From: an uncultured Clostridia bacterium
GTDB lineage: Bacteria; Bacillota; Clostridia; Christensenellales; Borkfalkiaceae
Length of the DNA: 64,000 nucleotides
Direction: 5' to 3'
Assembly (NCBI GenBank): GCA_904373255.1
Contig: CAJFFD010000002.1
Location: 32,860-96,859 of the forward strand
Part shown: piece after piece, positions 22,364-32,660 of the stretch
Position numbering within the stretch: position 1 is the first letter of the stretch
How the letters are laid out: the number at the start of each line of letters is the position of its first letter
Translations under genes and position numbers: made by a program
The notes under the pieces: model-generated
Told to the model about the DNA's origin: nothing
Seen by the model: only the letters and a program-made list of their open reading frames with translations
Databases searched by the model: none

Positions 22364-24007
22364 TCAGCAATTGCTGCCGATCCGACCGTCAAAATACTCC
22401 TTCATTTCCTTTGTCCCGCCGGTCAAAGCCAAATAGATCTTTAAATTCGGTTCGGTTCCGGAAGGGCGTATGACGACGCTTTCGCCGTTCCCGAGATCAA
22501 ATTGCAGTACGTTCGATTTCGGCAAACCGGTATTCTCGCTTACCATATAATCGACGCATCTTACAACCTCTTTCCCGCAAATTTCTTTGGGTGGCTGCCC
22601 GCGGAGCCGTGACATGATCGTCTCAATTTTTATATGCCCTTCCGCTCCTTCAAAAGTATACGACAGAAGCGTATTTGTCAGCCTGCCGTATTTAATATAA
22701 ATCGATTCCAATACATCCTTCAGGTTCTTCCCCTGTGTTCGATACTCTGCCTCCATTTTACAAATTGCCAGCGAGGCGACAAGCGCGTCTTTATCCCGCA
22801 CCTGCATACCGAGAAGGTAACCGTAGCTCTCCTCAAACCCCAGGAGGAACCTGTCGACCTCCCCCTTTGCTTCCAACAAACCGATCTGTTCGCCGATATA
22901 TTTGAACCCGGTAAGCACATTGATGACTCCGGCGCCGTATTCAGCGGCGATTTTTTCGGCAAGATTTGTCGTTACGATGGTCTTAATGACGAGAAGGCGA
23001 GAGGTGTTCTCTCCTCTTCCTTTCCGTTCCTCCAAAAGATATTGCAGGAGTAAAAGTCCGACTTCATTGCCCGTAAAAGGGATATACGAATCACCGCAGC
23101 GCACCGCGATACCCACTCTGTCCGCATCCGGATCCGTCGCTATCAGCAAATCGCAGCCGTTCTCCTCCGCCGTTTTTATGCCAAGCGCCAGCGCTTCCCG
23201 CTTTTCGGGGTTCGGATACGGGCAGGTCGTAAAATTCTCGTCCGGCACGCATTGCAGTTCTGTCAATATCACTTCTGCCCCCGCGCCTTCCAAAAGTTCC
23301 GGCACGAGCCTGTACCCCGTGCCGTTCAGCGCGGAATAGGCAATTTTTAAGCCGCTCAAATCCGTTTTGCCGACGATATTCCGTATCCCCTGCAGATATT
23401 TCTCTTCCGTCTCCTCTGCGGCAAAACAAATCATCTCTTGCCGCACATATTCGTCGAAGGAAAGATTTTCCTCTCCGAAATAGCTTTCTTTCCCGATAAA
23501 CTGCGCCACTTCCGCAGCCGCGGCATCCGTAATCTGACAGCCGTTACTATTGTAAACTTTGTATCCGTTGTATGCCGCAGGGTTGTGGCTCGCCGTAATC
23601 ATCACGCCCATGCCGCATTGCTCTTGACGCGTCAGAAACGACAAATATGGCGTCGGCATCAATTCCCGCACAATAACCACGCGGATTCCCCTGCCGGCAA
23701 AAATGCGCGCGGCGGTTTCCGCAAACAGCCGTGATTTTCTGCGGCTGTCGTAGCTGATTGCCACCTTTTCCATGCCGTGCGCGCGCATATAGGCAGCAAT
23801 CCCCTTGCTCGCGCACCCGACTGTATAGATATTCATACAGTTTGTGCCAATCCCGACAATGCCGCGAAGACCGCCCGTGCCGAATTCCAGTTCGGAGGAA
23901 AAGCGTTCGTTTAAAACGCTGTCGTCCGACATAACTGTTTCCAATTCGGCGCGGTCATCTTCGTTCCGAATGTTCCTGATCCAGTCGTTCAATATTTCCT
24001 TATTCAT
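22364..24007 (-). CDS. Phospho-sugar mutase (phosphoglucomutase/phosphomannomutase family)
   Basis: ELEFGTGGLRGIVGIGTN, MITASHNPAAYNGYKVY, DPDADRVGIAV, RPSGTEPNLKIY; start set at MNKEIL. Confidence 0.92.
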   Translation of the reverse strand: MNKEILNDWIRNIRNEDDRAELETVMSDDSVLNERFSSELEFGTGGLRGIVGIGTNCMNIYTVGCASKGIAAYMRAHGMEKVAISYDSRRKSRLFAETAARIFAGRGIRVVIVRELMPTPYLSFLTRQEQCGMGVMITASHNPAAYNGYKVYNSNGCQITDAAAAEVAQFIGKESYFGEENLSFDEYVRQEMICFAAEETEEKYLQGIRNIVGKTDLSGLKIAYSALNGTGYRLVPELLEGAGAEVILTELQCVPDENFTTCPYPNPEKREALALGIKTAEENGCDLLIATDPDADRVGIAVRCGDSYIPFTGNEVGLLLLQYLLEERKGRGENTSRLLVIKTIVTTNLAEKIAAEYGAGVINVLTGFKYIGEQIGLLEAKGEVDRFLLGFEESYGYLLGMQVRDKDALVASLAICKMEAEYRTQGKNLKDVLESIYIKYGRLTNTLLSYTFEGAEGHIKIETIMSRLRGQPPKEICGKEVVRCVDYMVSENTGLPKSNVLQFDLGNGESVVIRPSGTEPNLKIYLALTGGTKEMKEYFDGRIGSNC

Positions 24008-24051
24008 AATTTCCCTGCCGCTTTCCGATGTACGCCGCCGATTGACTGCAA

Positions 24052-25092
24052 TTATTGCACTTTGCATTCCCTTTCCAGGTAGTTTAGTAGCTCCGCAAAG
24101 TTGCAGGTCGCAAGCCCGATATAGGTATCGGCACAGCCATAATAGACGTACAAAGTTCCGTCCTTTACGACGGTACCCGTGGGAAACACACACCCCTCGT
24201 AAATGCCGCAAAGCTCAAAATCCTGATCCGGCTCCATGAGAAAATCTTTTGTTCGGGCTATGACCTTGCGAGGATCTTCTAAATCCAGCAAAACCGCCCC
24301 AACGCGGTAAATCCCCTTGGCGTCTACCCCGTGGTACAGCATAAACCATCCTTTCTCTGTTTTTAAGGGAGGAGTTCCGCCGCCGATGCGCTGAACTTCC
24401 CACCATTGTTCGCCCGTCATCAAGAGCTGCGGCTTTCCGTATTCCAGCAAATCGCGCCCGAATGATATCCAAATCGACGGCATCTTTAGTCCTGCGTCTT
24501 TGAATTTCGGGCGGGAAATGAGGACATAGTTCCCGCCGATCTTTTCGGGGAAAAGATAAACATCGCGGTCGTCAACCGTCGCCTCGGTGAGCCGCCCCAA
24601 TTTCTTATAATGCAGAAAATCCTTCGTCGCGGCGAGATAGCTGACCGTCGTATTTTCTCGCGCGAGCGAAGGGAGTTCGGGGGAATACACGTCGGTATCC
24701 TCCAAATACATCGGCGGTTTGGATACGCCCTCCACCCATTCTTCCAGCCAATACTGCCCGGGGGCGTATGCGCGCGCCGCATAGGTCAAAAAGTAAACAT
24801 CGCCGATTTTGACGAGGCGCGGGTCTTCAGCGCATCCGCCGTCCGGCTCGTCGCGGTTCCCCTCGAAAACGGGGAACTTTTCCTTTCTCTCAAAATGAAT
24901 GCCGTCCTTGCTCGCGGCCAGCCCCAGCTTGATCTGGTGCCGCTTGTCGTTGCCCGCCGCGCGGTACAGCATGACAAATTCTCGTGCGGAATCGTCGTAC
25001 ACTACGGCGGGGTTGAGCACGCACCGCTCCTCCCATTGGTTTTCGGGATTGGGCCTCAAAATGGGATTGCCCGCATATTTTTGAAATTTCAT
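24052..25092 (-). CDS. GH130-family glycoside phosphorylase/hydrolase
   Basis: NPILRPNPENQWEERCVLNPAVVYDD, GCAEDPRLVKIGDVYFLTYAA, MLYHGVDAKGIYRVGAVLLD, YYGCADTYIGLA. Confidence 0.88.
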   Translation of the reverse strand: MKFQKYAGNPILRPNPENQWEERCVLNPAVVYDDSAREFVMLYRAAGNDKRHQIKLGLAASKDGIHFERKEKFPVFEGNRDEPDGGCAEDPRLVKIGDVYFLTYAARAYAPGQYWLEEWVEGVSKPPMYLEDTDVYSPELPSLARENTTVSYLAATKDFLHYKKLGRLTEATVDDRDVYLFPEKIGGNYVLISRPKFKDAGLKMPSIWISFGRDLLEYGKPQLLMTGEQWWEVQRIGGGTPPLKTEKGWFMLYHGVDAKGIYRVGAVLLDLEDPRKVIARTKDFLMEPDQDFELCGIYEGCVFPTGTVVKDGTLYVYYGCADTYIGLATCNFAELLNYLERECKVQ

Positions 25093-25115
25093 ATTCCTTT
25101 CCTTTTCCGACCTCT

Positions 25116-26705
25116 TTATTGAATGCAATAGGAAATCAGCATCCGGTAGTCTACCATGCAGCTGCTGTCCGCCGTGGGTTTCGGTTCGTAATTGATGGGA
25201 AGAACCCCGCCTTCCAATTCGTCGATTCGCTCGCCGCAGTCGATAAACGCGCGCAGCCTTGCGATTGCATAGTCGCACCGCACCAGCTGACCGCCGTTGT
25301 ATAGGTGATGCACCTCCAAACCGAACGGCCGATTGTCGTGCATAAAATAGCTGTCAAAAATACCGATAAAGCGAGAAAGTTCCTCTTTCAGCTTTCTGAT
25401 TTCTTCGACCGCTTTTTCCGCCTTCGCCTTATCTTTCTCCGCATACGCGCTGCGGATCATGGCGGGAAGCGGTGCTTTGATCGCCAAAACGCGCATAACA
25501 CTTTCGCTCATGGCGAATACATGCCCGTAGTTGCCGCCTTTGAGCGCCGCAAACTCTTCCGCCCTTGCCGCATACGCCTTTTCAATGCCAGCGGTTAAAA
25601 ACAAATCGAAATTACCGAGCAGCAAATCGGTATAAAACGCCCAGAACGAGCTGGAACTGCGGTTGCCGTGGTTTGTTTTCAGCGGGTCGTCAACATGATC
25701 GAGCGAAAGCATATCGTCGTAGCGCACGCCCGTGATATTGTAAAACTTTTCTTTGTCCAACACTCCCGTGCCGTCGTAATTCCCGTTTGCGTATTCCGCA
25801 GCGACATACAGCGAAGGAAGCGCCGCATCGACCGAGCATCGCGCGACATTATCCGACCACAGCGTGACCATGTAATGCCCGATTTCCTTTTTGTAGCACG
25901 CCTTCATCTGCGGTATAATGCGGGAAATCGAATAGCGGTTACACGGCCCGAATCCGATGTACTTCCAGACACCGCCCGCAAAAGCGACATGCTTGCAATA
26001 CTTCTGCATATTGTCGATCATACCGAGCAGTTTCTCTTCGTCGTTTTCCATGTAATCCCACAGAAACACGAGAGCATCGTCCGGAATACATTTTTTAACT
26101 TCCTGCGCCGTCACACTCGTGTTATCCGTCTCGATGAGCATATCTCCCCACAACTCGCAGGTGTAGCCGTATTTTTTCAGGATGGGAAAGACCCGTTGCA
26201 AATGGCGCAGGATAAGCTCTTTTTTATCTGCGGGGCCATATTTTTTTAAATAATCTCCCGTACCGATGCCGAATGCCTCGTCTAACCCGATATGAATCCT
26301 GCGGGATGAAAGCCCCTCCGAAATTGCCTTGACCATATGCTCGATCAGCCGATAAACACGGTCATCCCCGACCATCAGGATATTATCCGTATCAAACATG
26401 TCGGCATACTCCGGATATTTGCGTAAAAAATGCAGATGCGACAAAGTATGGATCTGCGCGATCAGCTCGACGCCGCATTTTTTTGCATGAGCGTCCATTT
26501 CCTGCAGATCTGCCGTTGTATAGCCGCCGCGCTTATAATTGAAATAAGGTTCCTCTTTGATTTTATATGCATCTGCCAACCCGAGATACAGTCGGTCGTA
26601 CCCCATTGCAGAAAGTATATCCAAGTAGCGCTTGACCGTTTCGACGGTAGGAACGACGCCGCTGGAACATTCGATCAGCGCCGATAAATGTTCAAATCTT
26701 TTCAT
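25116..26705 (-). CDS. GH20-like beta-N-acetylhexosaminidase-related enzyme
   Basis: ELIAQIHTLSHLHFLRKYPEY, RIHIGLDEAFGIG (D-E pair), TIM-barrel-like. Confidence 0.65.
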   Translation of the reverse strand: MKRFEHLSALIECSSGVVPTVETVKRYLDILSAMGYDRLYLGLADAYKIKEEPYFNYKRGGYTTADLQEMDAHAKKCGVELIAQIHTLSHLHFLRKYPEYADMFDTDNILMVGDDRVYRLIEHMVKAISEGLSSRRIHIGLDEAFGIGTGDYLKKYGPADKKELILRHLQRVFPILKKYGYTCELWGDMLIETDNTSVTAQEVKKCIPDDALVFLWDYMENDEEKLLGMIDNMQKYCKHVAFAGGVWKYIGFGPCNRYSISRIIPQMKACYKKEIGHYMVTLWSDNVARCSVDAALPSLYVAAEYANGNYDGTGVLDKEKFYNITGVRYDDMLSLDHVDDPLKTNHGNRSSSSFWAFYTDLLLGNFDLFLTAGIEKAYAARAEEFAALKGGNYGHVFAMSESVMRVLAIKAPLPAMIRSAYAEKDKAKAEKAVEEIRKLKEELSRFIGIFDSYFMHDNRPFGLEVHHLYNGGQLVRCDYAIARLRAFIDCGERIDELEGGVLPINYEPKPTADSSCMVDYRMLISYCIQ

Positions 26706-26746
26706 TTCAAAACTCCTTCTTGCCTGACTTACCCCCGTCTATCTTG

Positions 26747-26777
26747 GTAAACGCCGCGCCTATGGCGCGGCGTTTAC
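26747..26777. repeat. Intercistronic hairpin
   Basis: GTAAACGCCGCGCC TAT GGCGCGGCGTTTAC perfect 14-bp stem, no T-run. Confidence 0.75.
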
Positions 26778-26809
26778 TTTCAATAGCCTTCAATTCTCAC
26801 TATACTCTT

Positions 26810-29800
26810 TTACCAGGCGCTTGAAACCACCAGTTCTGTTGAATTTCCTCCGTTGATATAGAAGGTCTGATGATTTTCGACATTCTCATGATCGCGCAGC
26901 CAGCCGGCAACCGTTTGCGTATCAAAATCGCTGAGCGAGATCGATGTGATATCCTGACTGCCTTCAGCTATGACATCCCCGTTTGAATCCTCTATCCGGA
27001 TCGAAAGCGTCAATTTCGAATAATCGGAAGCAACTTCATACCCGATATAGAAAGTATACACTCCGCTTGAAGAGATTTGTTTATTCTCGTTGAACCCGAT
27101 CGCTGTATTGGTTGTATTCTGCGGGAGCAATGTATTATTGTTTGTTCGCAACCAAATCGAGATACCGTCGCCCGCCTGACCGGCGTTTATGCTGCCGTCG
27201 TGGAACAATACGATGTACATAGCGCCGTCCATCGCCTCCGCAATACCCGTTGCGTTGAAAACGATCGTTCCTTTCATCGGATCGACAAGGTTGCCGCCTG
27301 CATATGCCCAGCTTCCGATAGACGTATCGCCCGAGCTAAATCCGGAATATGCGCTGTTCGCACTTAAATCGGAAAGAGTATAATAGCTTTCAATATCCTC
27401 CAGGCAGCGGTTCAGCTTTTCCACCAACGCAGTATCGAGTTTAGCCTTGTTTTCTTCGTCAAGTGCATCATATTCGGATTTTGCAAGCTTGATTGCCGCA
27501 ATATCCTGCGCGGTGTACGACTCTTTTTCCGTCAACGCATTGATTAGGCTTTCAACATATTCAACCGCAAAGCTTGCAATTTTCTCTTCAAACTCCTGCA
27601 ACAGTGCTTCGTCTTCGGAAACGACACGTTTGACCGCATTATCCAGATTGTTATAAGAAGCACGGAGCGCATCGATTGCAGTCTTTACTTCATCGCTATA
27701 CGAAGTAATATCGTCCGGCGAGGCAGGCAATGCGTCGAACCCTTCGCGCCAGATCTCCGCCTCGATACCGATCAATTTGTCGATATTGGTGACGTTCTCC
27801 TGCGTATCCAGGCTCAAAGCATTATATGCAGCGCGCGCCGCCGCCACGGCTTCTTTGTTCGCTTCCGAATAGCCTTCCGTATATTCGGGCAACGCTTCAA
27901 TCTGCGCTACGACATCCGGAGCATTCGAAATACGAATGACATTACCGACATACAACGAGCCCGATGTAATAACCGCATTATTGTCAGCATCGACCGCGGT
28001 AATATTCAGTTCGGACAGAGTAAACTGCGAACGGAACACAAGCTCGATCCACCCGCTTCCCGGTTCAATTACAAAGCCGCCGACCAATTTAGCATCTTCG
28101 CCTTTTTCGTTATATGCGGCATCAGAAACATGCCAATTCAATTGGAAAGCATAACGCACATCTTCCGTAGTGTTATTCACCCAAATATGCGTTTCATCAT
28201 ATCCCGAGCCGGTAAGCGGAGAAATGGGAATGGTCACCCAGTTCGTGGATCCGTTGAAATTCAACTGCATTGAGCCTTCCGCTTCGCCGCATACAACATC
28301 TTCCGAGAATGCCGTCGTGCCGCCCGAGAATTCACCGACCTGCGTAAGACCGAGAAGCTGGTCAAAACGAAGAATGGTTTCGCCGCCGTTTTCAACGTCT
28401 TCGGCGCCAATGAGCGCATTCATATAATCGGAAATCGCCGTTTCGAGAATATCATAATTTTCGACCGTAAAGCGATATGCCTGCGGCAAATCGAGGTAAC
28501 GCTGATAGTAGCCTTCAAGAATTTCCTGATCCTCCGCCGTAATCGTTTCACCGTCAAGCGTGGCGATGTCGGCAACGAGCGAATCGACCTTTTCCATATC
28601 CTCACGGATTTCATCTGTATACACCTGCCCGAACTGTACGCGCAAATCGTCAATGTAATACACGGATTCGGTCGTATTTGCAAAACGTATATTCAGCCCG
28701 ATTAAATCATCCGCAAGGAAATTGACGATGATCGGGTCAAGCGTCACTTTGCACTCCGTCCATGCGTAGGGCGCAAGCGTAAATTCGCCGCCTTCAAGGT
28801 CAACGACCACGTTTTGCTGCTGCATCAGGGAAAGCGTTACCGTCTTTTCTTCGGCGGAATCATTGTAAATCCTTACGGAGAACCCGCCTAATTCATCTTC
28901 GATGGGCATTCCGCTCAAAGCGGAGCGATCGAAACGGGCAAGGATTTCGGTAAACGTGCCGCGTTCATAATAGACGCGCAGCGCACCTTCGCCCTGACGG
29001 GGAGAGAGATCTGCCTCGTCATGCGGGTCTTCCTCCTCGACGGGTTCCTCGTAATCGGATGCACGCGTTCCCGTCCACGCGCTGCTGATGCTCACGCCTT
29101 CGGAATTGCCGGTGCTGATAAAGAACGTCTGGTGCCTTGCAACGTTTTCATCTTCCTGCAGCCAGGATTTTATCGTCTGCGCGCCGAAATTTGTTGTCGT
29201 GAATTCCGTAACATCAACGCTCTGGTCTGCAATCACATCGCCCGACTCGTCTTCAATTTTTATCGAAATCGTCAGCTTTGCGTAGTCCTCTGCGACTTCG
29301 TATCCGACCGTGAAAGTGTACGTTTTATCGGGCGTAATCGTTTTTGACTCGCCGTCATCCCCTGTTTCAAACGCAAGCCCTGCATTGGTCGAATTTTGGG
29401 GCAGCAGCGTGTTGTTGTTTGTGCGTACCCAGATAGCCACGCCGTCACTCGATTGCCCTGCGTCCGTGCTCGGGTCTTGGAACAGCGTCAGATAGAATGC
29501 GCCGTCCATATTGGCGGCAATACCGCTCACGTTGAATATAATCGTCCCCTGCATGGGATCGCGCAGTGTGCCGCTGTATGCCGTCCAGGACGCAGCCGAG
29601 GAAATATCCGCCGTGAATCCGCCGCCGAAATCGCCGACGGTATAATACCCGGCAAACACTTCGCTCGCCTCCAACTCCTTCAGCTTATCGAGATTCGTTA
29701 CAAGAAGTTTGCCCTCGTCGGTGAGTTCGCCGTATGCTCTGCGAGCTTTTGCGACAGCGTCTTTATCGGCAAACGTGACTTCCGATACGGAAGGCAACGC

Positions 29801-30142
29801 TTCGATTTGGGCGACAACTGCCGCCGCCGCATCTTCCGTTCCGGAATTATCCTCTTCCGGGATGAAATTATCCGCGCCGACGACGGACAGTTTGCCGAGC
29901 GGCGTATAATTCCATTCATACAACTGCGATACCCTGTACATATCGGCAACGCTGTCGAAGCCGTTGTAGAGCATATCGCCTTCGTATTTGGTTTCATCTT
30001 CAGGAGTTTCGTCGGAAGGGTTCTGAACCGTTCCGCCTCCTTCTTCGTTATTTTCCTCGCTGCCGTCGTTACACGCGGCTGCAAAAAGCAAACTGGAACA
30101 CATAGCGACCGCCAAAAGGATTAATAATAATCTTTTCCACAT
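26810..30142 (-). CDS. Large multidomain lipoprotein with duplicated domain
   Basis: Lipobox LLFAAAC; two copies of a ~170-aa domain (NNNTLLPQN.TN...YTF.VGYEVA.DY.KLT.SI.IED..GDVIA) and FIVAR-like helical repeats. Confidence 0.75.
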   Translation of the reverse strand: MWKRLLLILLAVAMCSSLLFAAACNDGSEENNEEGGGTVQNPSDETPEDETKYEGDMLYNGFDSVADMYRVSQLYEWNYTPLGKLSVVGADNFIPEEDNSGTEDAAAAVVAQIEALPSVSEVTFADKDAVAKARRAYGELTDEGKLLVTNLDKLKELEASEVFAGYYTVGDFGGGFTADISSAASWTAYSGTLRDPMQGTIIFNVSGIAANMDGAFYLTLFQDPSTDAGQSSDGVAIWVRTNNNTLLPQNSTNAGLAFETGDDGESKTITPDKTYTFTVGYEVAEDYAKLTISIKIEDESGDVIADQSVDVTEFTTTNFGAQTIKSWLQEDENVARHQTFFISTGNSEGVSISSAWTGTRASDYEEPVEEEDPHDEADLSPRQGEGALRVYYERGTFTEILARFDRSALSGMPIEDELGGFSVRIYNDSAEEKTVTLSLMQQQNVVVDLEGGEFTLAPYAWTECKVTLDPIIVNFLADDLIGLNIRFANTTESVYYIDDLRVQFGQVYTDEIREDMEKVDSLVADIATLDGETITAEDQEILEGYYQRYLDLPQAYRFTVENYDILETAISDYMNALIGAEDVENGGETILRFDQLLGLTQVGEFSGGTTAFSEDVVCGEAEGSMQLNFNGSTNWVTIPISPLTGSGYDETHIWVNNTTEDVRYAFQLNWHVSDAAYNEKGEDAKLVGGFVIEPGSGWIELVFRSQFTLSELNITAVDADNNAVITSGSLYVGNVIRISNAPDVVAQIEALPEYTEGYSEANKEAVAAARAAYNALSLDTQENVTNIDKLIGIEAEIWREGFDALPASPDDITSYSDEVKTAIDALRASYNNLDNAVKRVVSEDEALLQEFEEKIASFAVEYVESLINALTEKESYTAQDIAAIKLAKSEYDALDEENKAKLDTALVEKLNRCLEDIESYYTLSDLSANSAYSGFSSGDTSIGSWAYAGGNLVDPMKGTIVFNATGIAEAMDGAMYIVLFHDGSINAGQAGDGISIWLRTNNNTLLPQNTTNTAIGFNENKQISSSGVYTFYIGYEVASDYSKLTLSIRIEDSNGDVIAEGSQDITSISLSDFDTQTVAGWLRDHENVENHQTFYINGGNSTELVVSSAW

Positions 30143-30159
30143 TTCTTTTTCCCCCTCTC

Positions 30160-32646
30160 TCAATTGATCTCGTACCAAATATCACTGATCGAGAAAGTTT
30201 TGTCCGGTTCAAGCTTCGTACCCTCGTCATTGACGTTCTGGAATGCAAAGCGCACGCTTTCAATCAGCGAAAGCACGTCGTCTGTATAGGTTTCGCTGTT
30301 GAGAGTGATACGGAACTCGCGGGAACCGCCCGCTTTAACATAACCCGTGCCTGCCTGCATAACTGCCCCGTCGCTGCGAACCAAACGCAGGATGAATTCC
30401 ATATCCGTTTCACCCGTGTTCTCGATCGTGAAGCAGATCGCCGATGCGCCGCTTATGCCGCCCGTAACGCCGAACTGCACATAGGGCGAGAAACGAAGCG
30501 TTGCGCCGTCGATCGTTTCCCCGTCGGACGAACGATTTACAGAGACAATGGTGACATTCGCCTTGCCGTCGGCATAGGAGACCGAGCTTTCTTCCGTAAC
30601 CGTTCCGTTGCCCGTGTTTTCTGCAAACGATGCAATAACGCCTGCCGCATTCAACCCGAAGGTATAGGTGTTATCCCCCGCAGCGATCGTAACGTTTTTC
30701 GCGGTCTCGTCGGTATTCGTCACGGTATATCTGTACCCGGTGCCGCTCGCCGTTCCGCTCACGGAACTGCCGTCGATCGTCAGGCTGTCCAGCGTCGAAT
30801 AAATCGCAATACTGCCCTGCTCCGGATGCACGATGATGCCCTCGTCGTTCTGCAAAGCGATAATCCTTTCGGCAAGCTCCGCGCGAGCCGCGGCTACCAG
30901 CGCGTCGTCGGTGTAATAACTCGTTCCCACAAAGAGCGAATCATACAGATCGTTCACATAGTCGTTGAAATCGATCGTAATGCCGTACTCATCCGCTTTT
31001 TCATTTAAAAGATCTTCGTATACGCACAGCATGTCGTAATCGTCCATCGCGTCGCGCCATGCCGCCAGGCGAATGCTCGCAAACGGATATTCGCTGCCGT
31101 AATATGCGCCCGGATAGAGAAGAAAACCGTCGCCGCCGCAATAGCCTGCGCGTTCCGCCGTTTCATATACATTGACATCCCGCCATGTATCCTCGTTGAT
31201 TGCCTCATACATATTGACCGCCCAATACAGATAGCCGTTGACGCCGAACTTCTTTGCCATCCATCCGGTAACGCGCGTGCCCAGGTTGTAGTCGTCGATA
31301 TGGAAGGTCGGGTTCGGATAATTCGGCCCGACACAGGTATATGCCCACAACTCACCGTTGCTGTTCGCCTCCGCGCCGTCTTGGTATTGCTGCAGCTGCG
31401 CATCGTCGCCAAACATATTCAGATACGGGCAGAAAGTAACGTGCTGGCTCGCAACCCAGTCGCCGCGGAACGTCGTATTCGTCAGGATTGCCGGAATGTT
31501 TGCTACCGCCTCATCCACAACCGCTTTGAATTCCGTACTAAAAGCCGCATATTCCTCGGTCGCCTGCACCGCGGCGAGCGCTCTTTCCAAAGTTTTGTCC
31601 CATTCGCCGCCGGCTCTGAACACGCGTTCTACTTCGGCGTCCATGCCGTGCATATCCGCCTCGTCGAAATAGGTCGGATAGATATATACGGTTTCAATGT
31701 ACGGAGTTTCAGGCGTGGAGATCTGCGCAATCGCCACGATATAATTGACTATATCCTGCGCCTGCGAACTCGTCGAAGTATACCCCGCCTGCATGATCCG
31801 CGGAATACAGAACGAATTGTAATTTTCGTTCTCGTACAACCGAACCATCTCCGCAACTTCTTCCTCGATGGAATATGAGTCCTTGATTACATAAGTATTC
31901 ACATTGTAATCGAGCAGGAAGTCGACATAGCGCTGCACCAACTCATCCGACGCTTCGTATTCGCCGCGGATCAAGCTGTTTCGATACAACAGGAAACTCG
32001 ACTGGAAAGACCTTCTCCCCGTATATTCGATATCCCATACTTCAACCGTTACGGGGATATTCTGTTTCGTCCCGCCCAAATCAAGCACGAAGGTTCCGGT
32101 ATATGTGCCGGGAACGGTGTCGCTTGTGGTCGTAACCTCAATGGTGATGCCTTGGTTCTGCCCTGCCGCTATTTTGTTTTCGCCGTATTCGACGGCAATA
32201 TCCAACGGCAGGAGCATATCGGGAACATAATCGCCCGCAACATAATTTGTATTGAGCGTATCCGATTTTCTCGTCACTTCCAGATATTTCTGGTGATATA
32301 CGGAAATATCGTCTTTGGAAATGGTGTGCCCGTTGCCGTCCGAAAGGTCTGCCGTCGTCACGTTATACGAATCGATGGCTTCATCGCCCGCCGTCACTAC
32401 GATCTGCGTGCCTTCCGTTTCGTCCTTCATCATCTGGATATCCACAGCAGCATCCAGCTTGGCATACGGAACATCTGTTTTGACATTCCTGGTTACCTTC
32501 GCCGTACCGTATGTACTCCATACCGCAGCGGCGGTGGGTTCCGGCGTCGGTGTCGGTTCAGGGTCTTGGGAGCATCCGACCGCCGTTCCCGCCAACATTG
32601 CGCAGGCTAATGCCGCGCAGGCTATTTTACCGCCTTTCTTCATCAC
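30160..32646 (-). CDS. DUF4091-type putative glycosidase lipoprotein
   Basis: Lipobox AGTAVGC, PTPTPEPT linker, RLAAWRDAMDDYDMLCVYEDLL C-terminal motif typical of DUF4091. Confidence 0.75.
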   Translation of the reverse strand: MMKKGGKIACAALACAMLAGTAVGCSQDPEPTPTPEPTAAAVWSTYGTAKVTRNVKTDVPYAKLDAAVDIQMMKDETEGTQIVVTAGDEAIDSYNVTTADLSDGNGHTISKDDISVYHQKYLEVTRKSDTLNTNYVAGDYVPDMLLPLDIAVEYGENKIAAGQNQGITIEVTTTSDTVPGTYTGTFVLDLGGTKQNIPVTVEVWDIEYTGRRSFQSSFLLYRNSLIRGEYEASDELVQRYVDFLLDYNVNTYVIKDSYSIEEEVAEMVRLYENENYNSFCIPRIMQAGYTSTSSQAQDIVNYIVAIAQISTPETPYIETVYIYPTYFDEADMHGMDAEVERVFRAGGEWDKTLERALAAVQATEEYAAFSTEFKAVVDEAVANIPAILTNTTFRGDWVASQHVTFCPYLNMFGDDAQLQQYQDGAEANSNGELWAYTCVGPNYPNPTFHIDDYNLGTRVTGWMAKKFGVNGYLYWAVNMYEAINEDTWRDVNVYETAERAGYCGGDGFLLYPGAYYGSEYPFASIRLAAWRDAMDDYDMLCVYEDLLNEKADEYGITIDFNDYVNDLYDSLFVGTSYYTDDALVAAARAELAERIIALQNDEGIIVHPEQGSIAIYSTLDSLTIDGSSVSGTASGTGYRYTVTNTDETAKNVTIAAGDNTYTFGLNAAGVIASFAENTGNGTVTEESSVSYADGKANVTIVSVNRSSDGETIDGATLRFSPYVQFGVTGGISGASAICFTIENTGETDMEFILRLVRSDGAVMQAGTGYVKAGGSREFRITLNSETYTDDVLSLIESVRFAFQNVNDEGTKLEPDKTFSISDIWYEIN

Positions 32647-32660
32647 TTTTCCTCCTTATT

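Noticed and set aside
24008-24211. N-terminal 68-aa extension of the phosphohexomutase ORF
   Set aside because: Overlaps the GH130 C-terminus in another frame; the conserved protein begins at MNKEIL (24007).
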